A stretch of DNA of 20,520 bases from FW021-bin31 sp964478125 (GTDB taxonomy: Bacteria > Bacteroidota > Bacteroidia > Chitinophagales > Chitinophagaceae). The notes beneath the pieces were generated by a model. The model was given only the letters and a program-made list of their open reading frames with translations. It did not search any database and was not told the origin of the DNA. The stretch covers positions 1-20,520 of the forward strand of contig CAYZGR010000057.1 in assembly GCA_964478125.1 (NCBI GenBank), read 5' to 3'. The position numbers and the translations under genes were made by a program. Positions 15,826-20,520 of the stretch are shown one piece after another. Every line of letters begins with the position of its first letter. Positions within the stretch are counted from its first letter, which is position 1.

Positions 15826-16800
15826 CTACCCTCCACTATGTTCTTCCTTATATTCCTTTACAGCCTCTGTGAGTTTGGGTACAATTTCAAAAGCATCTCC
15901 CACGATACCATAATCTGCAGCTTTGAAGAATGGCGCTTCGGGATCTTTATTGATTACTACGATGTGTTTACTTCCGTTGACACCTGCCAGATGCTGGATG
16001 GCGCCGGATATGCCGATGGCGATGTAAAGGTTGGGACGTACGGTGATCCCCGTTTGTCCCACATGCTCGTGATGTGGACGCCATCCCGAATCCGCTACAG
16101 GGCGGGAGCAGGCGGTAGCGGCTCCCAGCGCCTGGGCCAGGTCTTCTATCATGCCCCAGTTTTCCGGCCCCTTGAGGCCCCGTCCGCCGCTCACGATGAT
16201 GGAGGCTTCCGTTAGTGGAACCTTGCCGCTGAGCTTTTTGGTTTCTTTGAGCTGGATGCGTTTGCTGGGCAATATTGGTGAAAATGTTTCTATTCCGGTT
16301 TCTTTTTCCTGCCGTACAATGGGAAATGCATTCGGATTTACAGAAATAATTTTTTTCTCAGTTAAGATATTCACATAAGCCACTGCTTTTCCTGAAAAGA
16401 CATTTTTCTTAACTACAAAGCCTTCTGAAGTGTCCGGTAGCCCAATGGCCCCCGCCACAAGCCCAGCCTTCAGTCTGACGGACAGCATGGAAGCCATGGC
16501 TTTCCCATTAAAGTTGTGTGAAAGTATAATAATGGGAGCTCCTTCCTTTTCTGCGGCATCGGCCAATGCTTTGGAATATGCCGCGGGATCAAACGTCTTA
16601 AGTGCATCATCTGCCGCATGTAAAACTTTGTCAGCTCCATAGCTGCCAAGGGTCTTCAGATCTATAGCCGTTGGGCCCAGGACCACGGCAGTAGCAGTAG
16701 TCCCTTGCTGTTCCGCTAACCGGACGCCATAGCAAAGCGCCTCTAATGCAGCTTTCTTGAACTTCCCTTCTTCCTGATCTATAAATATGATTAAGGACAT
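15826..16800 (-). CDS. etfA: Electron transfer flavoprotein subunit alpha
   Basis: FAD-binding subunit of the ETF heterodimer, which carries electrons from acyl-CoA and other dehydrogenases to the quinone pool. The 324-aa protein starts MSLIIFIDQ and has the variable N-terminal domain, then the conserved C-terminal FAD domain: IVSGGRGLKGPENW, CSRPVADSGWRPHHEHVGQT, NLYIAIGISGAIQHLAG and VVINKDPEAPFFKAADYGIV. The length is typical. The partner gene etfB lies upstream on the same strand. The etfB-etfA interval holds an assembly gap, so their real spacing is unknown. The organisation etfB-etfA-BFN is consistent with other Bacteroidota. Confidence 0.96.
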   Translation of the reverse strand: MSLIIFIDQEEGKFKKAALEALCYGVRLAEQQGTTATAVVLGPTAIDLKTLGSYGADKVLHAADDALKTFDPAAYSKALADAAEKEGAPIIILSHNFNGKAMASMLSVRLKAGLVAGAIGLPDTSEGFVVKKNVFSGKAVAYVNILTEKKIISVNPNAFPIVRQEKETGIETFSPILPSKRIQLKETKKLSGKVPLTEASIIVSGGRGLKGPENWGMIEDLAQALGAATACSRPVADSGWRPHHEHVGQTGITVRPNLYIAIGISGAIQHLAGVNGSKHIVVINKDPEAPFFKAADYGIVGDAFEIVPKLTEAVKEYKEEHSGG

Positions 16801-16807
16801 GGTTTTT

Positions 16808-16847
16808 ATGATTGAATGGTTTTATGGTTAAATGATTTTATAGTTCA
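16808..16847. repeat. Degenerate 8-bp tandem repeat
   Basis: Five consecutive octamers, ATGATTGA, ATGGTTTT, ATGGTTAA, ATGATTTT and ATAGTTCA, share the pattern ATRRTTNN. They begin 8 bases upstream of the etfA start and run towards the assembly gap. Confidence 0.6.
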
Positions 16848-16858
16848 ATATTGCAGGC

Positions 16859-16872
16859 TCCATGTTTGGAAT
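16859..16872. repeat. Direct repeat at left edge of the assembly gap
   Basis: TCCATGTTTGGAAT, identical to 16973-16986 on the other side of the N run. Confidence 0.9.
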
Positions 16873-16972
16873 NNNNNNNNNNNNNNNNNNNNNNNNNNNN
16901 NNNNNNNNNNNNNNNNNNNNNNNNNNNNNNNNNNNNNNNNNNNNNNNNNNNNNNNNNNNNNNNNNNNNNNNN
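16873..16972. other. Assembly gap of exactly 100 N
   Basis: One hundred N, the usual placeholder for a gap of unknown size. It lies between etfB and etfA and is bounded on both sides by the same 14 bases. Confidence 0.99.
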
Positions 16973-16986
16973 TCCATGTTTGGAAT
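16973..16986. repeat. Direct repeat at right edge of the assembly gap
   Basis: Second copy of TCCATGTTTGGAAT. It runs into two tandem TTTGGAA units (16979-16992) and then looser TTTGAAT/TTTGGGA-like units to about 17030, an AT-rich low-complexity tract. Confidence 0.9.
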
Positions 16987-17070
16987 TTGGAATTTATTTG
17001 ATATTTATGATTTGAATTTTGGGATTTAATGGGATGTATTATTCGCAAGACCAGCCGCCTGTTACTGCCG

Positions 17071-17811
17071 TTACAAAACCTTCGCCTCTTCATGCAGCAG
17101 CCGGACCAATTCTTCCGGCTTGTCGGCATCTATCATTTTAACGCCGCTTTTTGGCTCGGGCAGCTCAAACTTCTTTATCTCTGTCAGCGGCTCGCTGTCA
17201 ATAGGCTGTATGACTTCCAGCGGCTTTTTACGGGCGGCCATGATCCCTCGCATGTTAGGGATCCTTTGCTCGGCCATCCCTTTCATACAGGAGACTACCA
17301 GGGGCATTTCAACACTACAGATCTCTTCTCCACCTTCTATTTCACGGTTGAGCGTAGCCTTAGTTCCTTCTACATCCAGCTTGGTGGCAAGCGAAACGTA
17401 GGGCAGATCTAACAATGCGGCCAGCATCCCGCCCATGCTGCCGTTGTTGTAATTGATGGTTTCTTTTCCAGTGAGGATCAGCTCGTAATTCTTGCCTTCG
17501 GCAAATTGTGCTATCTGAGTAGCCGTATAGTACGGATCATGGCCATCTGTATCCACCCTGTAAGCGCTGTCGGCCCCTAATGCAAGCGCCTTCCGGATGA
17601 CCTGATCATAATCAGAATGTCCGACGCTTACCAGATCCACCTGGCCGCCTGATTGTTCCTTTAATTCCAGGGCCCGCACCAGCGCGTACCATTCGTCGGC
17701 AGGGTTTAAGATGAACTGAATGCCCTCCTCGTTGAAGGCGGTATGGTCTGCATTGAAAGATATCCTGGCAGTGGTGTCCGGTACTTTACTTATACAAACT
17801 AATATATTCAT
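17071..17811 (-). CDS. etfB: Electron transfer flavoprotein subunit beta
   Basis: AMP-binding subunit of ETF, partner of the etfA product. The 246-aa protein begins MNILVCISKVPDT and shows the ETF-beta landmarks NPADEWYALVRALELKE, ALALGADSAYRV, the AMP-loop region LTGKETINYNNGSMGGMLA, and the recognition-loop area PLVVSCMKGMAEQRIPNMRG followed by IMAARKKPLEV. The length is typical. It is upstream of etfA on the same strand and is preceded 70 bases earlier by the stop of the NadR-like gene. No perfect TAnnTTTG is visible in that interval, so it may be transcribed from the upstream gene's promoter. Confidence 0.96.
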   Translation of the reverse strand: MNILVCISKVPDTTARISFNADHTAFNEEGIQFILNPADEWYALVRALELKEQSGGQVDLVSVGHSDYDQVIRKALALGADSAYRVDTDGHDPYYTATQIAQFAEGKNYELILTGKETINYNNGSMGGMLAALLDLPYVSLATKLDVEGTKATLNREIEGGEEICSVEMPLVVSCMKGMAEQRIPNMRGIMAARKKPLEVIQPIDSEPLTEIKKFELPEPKSGVKMIDADKPEELVRLLHEEAKVL

Positions 17812-17881
17812 GATATCAATTTAATGTATAACAGGTCTATTTGGATAAGCAAGTTAAGAAAATTATTTGGATTTATCCGGT

Positions 17882-18430
17882 TTAACTGCAATACCTGTTG
17901 ATTGCTTCTATGGACCGCCTTAGTCGTTGCCGTGGATTTCCGTGAACACTTGCCCATGGAATGCCCGAATGTATAACAATATCTTTGTATATTTTGTAAA
18001 AATATTGTCTCATTTTGGGATCCGGATGCTCGCGTTGAGGATCCGGTTCCCAAGGCGTATCTATATAAGTCAGCAGATAGAGATCGTAGGCGCGCCTGGC
18101 TATTTGCTGTAAAATCCAATTGTCACAATAATTGTATTTGTGTTCACTCCAAACTTTGATCACATAAAGATCGGTATCGCAAAATAAAAAAGGGTGGGTT
18201 GCGGTGTTGTTCTTCTTTTTCTCTTCTTCATACAGGATCTGTCCCCTGGCAATGTCTAATAGATCCGTTTTCTTATAGTCCCGGTTTAAACCGGCCAGAT
18301 AATCTCTTGCATATTCCTTCACCCAATCCACGTTATAATGTTCGGCCAACATTTGGGCCAATGTACTTTTCCCTGTAGATTCAGGGCCAATAACTACTAT
18401 CTTTTTAGGGCTGTTTGTATATGCACACAT
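17882..18430 (-). CDS. NadR-type P-loop ATPase, probable ribosylnicotinamide kinase
   Basis: 182-aa AAA_28/COG3172 protein resembling the kinase domain of NadR, which phosphorylates nicotinamide riboside to NMN in NAD salvage. It has the P-loop VIGPESTGKST at 13-23, VKEYARDYL, a Walker B-like FLFCDTDLYV and the NadR hallmark DTPWEPDPQREHPD. It lacks the NadR helix-turn-helix and the NMN adenylyltransferase domain, so it is a stand-alone kinase, as is usual in Bacteroidota. A perfect -7 element (18490-18483) lies upstream on the minus strand. No pnuC transporter is in the window. Substrate is inferred from family resemblance. Confidence 0.82.
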   Translation of the reverse strand: MCAYTNSPKKIVVIGPESTGKSTLAQMLAEHYNVDWVKEYARDYLAGLNRDYKKTDLLDIARGQILYEEEKKKNNTATHPFLFCDTDLYVIKVWSEHKYNYCDNWILQQIARRAYDLYLLTYIDTPWEPDPQREHPDPKMRQYFYKIYKDIVIHSGIPWASVHGNPRQRLRRSIEAINRYCS

Positions 18431-18446
18431 TTTCAGTCTATTGAAC

Positions 18447-18468
18447 CAGAGGTTAAATAGACCCTCTG
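18447..18468 (-). promoter_or_regulatory. Hairpin in the predicted leader of the NadR-like kinase gene
   Basis: CAGAGG and CCTCTG form a perfect 6-bp, GC-rich stem with a 10-base loop. It lies between the -7 element at 18490-18483 and the ATG at 18430, so it would be in the mRNA leader. Confidence 0.35.
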
Positions 18469-18482
18469 ATATTTTAGCTTAT

Positions 18483-18490
18483 CAAAAGTA
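18483..18490 (-). promoter_or_regulatory. -7 promoter element for the NadR-like kinase gene
   Basis: Read on the minus strand, TACTTTTG is a perfect TAnnTTTG match, with TTTA at a 19-base spacing as a weak -33. It sits back to back with the sigma-gene promoter on the other strand. Confidence 0.5.
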
Positions 18491-18498
18491 CTTTTTAT

Positions 18499-18529
18499 TT
18501 TGGATAGTTTAAATTTAATTATAACTTTA
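18499..18529 (+). promoter_or_regulatory. Probable promoter of the ECF sigma gene
   Basis: TTTG (18499-18502), a 19-base spacer, and TAACTTTA (18522-18529), which matches TAnnTTTG at all but the last base. It predicts a leader of about 30 bases. Confidence 0.45.
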
Positions 18530-18564
18530 CGATACCTTTTTCCGACTTCTTTTCAAAACAGGGG

Positions 18565-19104
18565 ATGAATGAAGAATTTTACATAGCCGGTTTACATCAG
18601 GGAAACGAAGATATTTATCGTATGGTATTTGAAAAATACCATACGAGATTATGCTATTTTGCCGCCACGCTTTTGCCGGTGGATGATGCATCTGAAGACG
18701 TGGTGCAGGAAGCGTTTGTAAAGCTGTGGCAAAGAAGAAACGATTTTCCCGATTTGCGATCTGTTAAATCGTTCCTATACATTACGGTAAGGAACCGTTG
18801 CCTGAATATCCGGAAACATGACAAGATCGTTAAGAAGTATGGTGATTTGCTGCATGCAGAGGTGGAAGATGCCGATGCAATGGAACAAATTATGGAAGCT
18901 GAGATCCTTGAAAAGGTACATCGCGCACTGCAACAATTGCCTGCCGGTTGTCGAAATGTGATGCAGTTGGGTTATTTCAAAGGATTGAAGAATAAGGAAA
19001 TTGCTCAAAAACTACAAGTTTCTGTCAATACAGTCAAGACCCAGAAAAAACGGGGATTGCAACTGCTAAGGGTTATACTAAAGGTTACTTCGATGTTCTT
19101 CTGA
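18565..19104 (+). CDS. ECF RNA polymerase sigma factor (Bacteroides expansion type)
   Basis: 179-aa extracytoplasmic-function sigma factor. Region 2 (about 10-80) includes FEKYHTRLCYFAATLLP, DDASEDVVQEAFVKLWQRR and SVKSFLYITVRNRCLN. Region 4 (about 125-172) includes LPAGCRNVMQLGYFKGLKNK and EIAQKLQVSVNTVKTQKKRG with the helix-turn-helix. It is followed by a FecR anti-sigma gene, the standard arrangement in which a TonB-dependent receptor signals through FecR to release the sigma factor and turn on the adjacent SusC/SusD-like transport locus. The inducer is unknown. Codons 18-27 contain a perfect 13-bp inverted repeat in the DNA (18618-18646). Confidence 0.95.
   Translation: MNEEFYIAGLHQGNEDIYRMVFEKYHTRLCYFAATLLPVDDASEDVVQEAFVKLWQRRNDFPDLRSVKSFLYITVRNRCLNIRKHDKIVKKYGDLLHAEVEDADAMEQIMEAEILEKVHRALQQLPAGCRNVMQLGYFKGLKNKEIAQKLQVSVNTVKTQKKRGLQLLRVILKVTSMFF
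18618..18646 (+). repeat. Perfect inverted repeat within the sigma coding sequence
   Basis: Left arm TCGTATGGTATTT (18618-18630), loop GAA (18631-18633), right arm AAATACCATACGA (18634-18646). All 13 pairs are Watson-Crick. The loop is exactly one codon (Glu) and the arms cover Arg-Met-Val-Phe and Lys-Tyr-His-Thr. Confidence 0.95.
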
Positions 19105-19276
19105 ACATACGTCTATAGAATCCGCTTGTAGATAACTACTGTGTAAGTGTTCTTTAAAATACAAAATAGATTTGATTCTCAGAAAATTTTGCCTTTCTTT
19201 CACCCCCTTTTCCTTCTTAGTTGTTTTAATATAGAGAGCGACTTTCATAAGCTTATAAGTGCGATGAAACTATTAA
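19105..19276 (+). promoter_or_regulatory. Sigma-FecR intergenic region, possible ECF-controlled promoter
   Basis: 172 bases with no gene. A pyrimidine-rich tract (19197-19220) leads into AGTTGTTTTAATATAG at about 19219-19234, a layout I associate with FecR leaders in Bacteroidota and a candidate ECF promoter. Nearer the start is the palindrome ATAAGCTTAT (19247-19256), flanked by ACTT and AAGT that can extend the pairing. No terminator after the sigma gene is obvious. Confidence 0.3.
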
Positions 19277-20520
19277 ATGGAAAAACCCGATTCATATTTT
19301 GACAAGCTCAATAACCATTTTGATATAGCCCGATTGATAACGAAGTTCCTTGATGGGAAATTAACTTCTGATGAAGAAGAACAATTGAAAGAATGGATTA
19401 ATGAAAATGAGCGACACCGGAGATTTTGGAAAAAAATTACCGATCCGGATCATCTGGAAAAGAAATTAAAACATTGGCGAGATAAGGATAGAGATTATTA
19501 TCACTATTGGGATAAGTTAAAGGCGGATTTTCCTGATAATTTAAATCCAGGGCGGCTATTTTTACGAAAATGCCTGCGTTATGCAGCCATATTAATTCCT
19601 GTATTGTTGATCTTTGGGGCGGGATGGTATTTTCTAAAACAAAATAAGAGAAATGACATGGCCGTGAAAGTGAGGCCGGTTCCCGATAGCATCCATATCT
19701 TCCCGAAGGGGAAAGTGGCACAATTGGTTATGGCAAACGGACAGGTCGTGAATTTAACAGATAGTTTAAAGGAGATCATCAATGGCAACGAAGGGGCTAA
19801 AGTGCGTAACCGGCAAGGCAGCTTGCGTTATTTAGCCGGTGATAGCAAGAAGGCTGTTTACAATACGCTGGCGACGCCAAGGGGAGGGGAATACCAGGTA
19901 GTATTGGCTGATGGAACTAAAGTTTGGCTGAACGCGGCATCCGCTCTTCGATATCCTACCGCATTCAGAGGTAAAAAACGAGAGGTGTATTTAGAGGGAG
20001 AAGCCTATTTTGAAGTGGCCGAGAATGAACAACAGCCTTTTGTGGTCAATACTAAAAAGTCAAGTATCAAGGTGCTGGGAACAAAATTTAACATCTCGGC
20101 TTATGCAGGTGATATAGAGGAAACCACCACTTTGGCGGAGGGAGCCGTGAAGGTAACGAGGCAATCAGAATTGCGCAGGGATAGATCATCCGGGGTAAGA
20201 TTGAAGCCTGGGTTTGAGGCGGTAATAACAGCCAAAAGCGATAAAGTACAGATTAACAAGGCTAATTTGAAGGCGGCCCTGGCGTGGAAAAACGGGCTCT
20301 TTATCTTTAATAATGAATCGCTTGCGCATATCATGAAGGCTTTATCCCGATGGTATGATGTAACGGTGGAGTTTGAGGGCGTAGATACATTGCTTCATTT
20401 TACGGGACGTATTCGTAAATACGAAGATATTTCAGGCATTCTGAAAAAGCTGGAGATGACTAAAAAAGTTGAATTTGAGATTGAAGGAAGAGAGGTGAAA
20501 GTAACGCCATGGACAAATGA
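19277..20520 (+). CDS. FecR-family anti-sigma factor, 3' end outside the window
   Basis: The frame opens at ATG 19277 and has no stop before the right edge (414 codons seen). The N-terminal cytoplasmic part (1-100) has the FLDGKLTSDEEEQLKEWINE motif common to this family and would hold the sigma factor. One membrane segment lies at about 102-120 (YAAILIPVLLIFGAGWYFL). The periplasmic FecR domain (about 198-295) shows TPRGGEYQVVLADGTKVWLN, VYLEGEAYFEV and KVLGTKFNISAY, and a DUF4974-type C-terminal domain (about 340-412) has FNNESLAHIMKALSRWYDV. The chain is at normal full length, so only a few codons are probably missing. It pairs with the sigma gene 172 bases upstream; a SusC-like receptor is expected next. 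Confidence 0.95.
   Translation, partial: MEKPDSYFDKLNNHFDIARLITKFLDGKLTSDEEEQLKEWINENERHRRFWKKITDPDHLEKKLKHWRDKDRDYYHYWDKLKADFPDNLNPGRLFLRKCLRYAAILIPVLLIFGAGWYFLKQNKRNDMAVKVRPVPDSIHIFPKGKVAQLVMANGQVVNLTDSLKEIINGNEGAKVRNRQGSLRYLAGDSKKAVYNTLATPRGGEYQVVLADGTKVWLNAASALRYPTAFRGKKREVYLEGEAYFEVAENEQQPFVVNTKKSSIKVLGTKFNISAYAGDIEETTTLAEGAVKVTRQSELRRDRSSGVRLKPGFEAVITAKSDKVQINKANLKAALAWKNGLFIFNNESLAHIMKALSRWYDVTVEFEGVDTLLHFTGRIRKYEDISGILKKLEMTKKVEFEIEGREVKVTPWTN

Noticed and set aside
15817..16215. 132-aa plus-strand frame
   Set aside because: Antisense to the conserved FAD domain of etfA; no recognisable motif.
16816..17129. Open frames on both strands running across the N block
   Set aside because: They are open only because N translates as X; the flanks are low-complexity AT-rich repeats with no protein features.
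18019..18050. Repeated GGATCCGG in the NadR-like gene
   Set aside because: Both copies are explained by the protein motif PDPQREHPDPK, where the repeated Pro-Asp-Pro is coded by similar codons.

Overview
The window is a chromosomal segment from a member of the Bacteroidota, most likely a Chitinophagaceae-like soil or environmental bacterium. The reasons are: promoters of the TAnnTTTG (-7) type with a TTTG (-33) element and no Shine-Dalgarno consensus; an ECF sigma factor of the Bacteroides-expansion type followed by a FecR anti-sigma gene; the long (428 aa) Bacteroidota form of Lgt; and a RicT/PSP1 protein with a Cys-rich N-terminus. No phage, transposase, tRNA, rRNA or CRISPR was seen. Most of the window is ordinary core genome.

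Layout. 1-4638 (+): a secreted metallophosphoesterase whose start codon is cut by the window edge, then a probable operon of a secreted TIM-barrel sugar isomerase/epimerase, a GntP-type sugar-acid permease and a type-2 glycerate kinase. 4661-4777 (-): a possible 38-aa protein. 4906-5850 (+): a formylglycine-generating enzyme with both catalytic cysteines and an apparently leaderless promoter. 6168-7454 (+): lgt. 7553-8728 (+): ricT/PSP1. 8835-10145 (-): a saccharopine dehydrogenase-like protein. 10356-12950 (+): gyrA. 12986-14260 (+): an exported TPR protein. 14300-18430 (-): a minus-strand run of an NadR-type nucleoside kinase, etfB, etfA, a bifunctional nuclease (DUF151) with UVR tail, and ispE. 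18565-20520 (+): ECF sigma factor and FecR anti-sigma factor, the latter running off the right edge; a TonB receptor (SusC/SusD) pair probably follows outside the window.

How genes work together. The left-hand cluster looks like uptake and phosphorylation of glycerate or a related sugar acid (permease plus glycerate 2-kinase), with exported enzymes that could release or isomerise the substrate. etfA and etfB make the two halves of one electron carrier. The sigma/FecR pair forms a cell-surface signalling switch.

The points most worth following are: a perfect 13-bp inverted repeat with a 3-nt loop inside the 5' coding region of the ECF sigma gene; near-leaderless promoters; a candidate 38-aa gene flanked by a repeated short palindrome; and a 100-N assembly gap between etfB and etfA bounded by identical 14-bp ends and low-complexity tandem repeats. 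I found no gene cluster that I can defend as a wholly new system.
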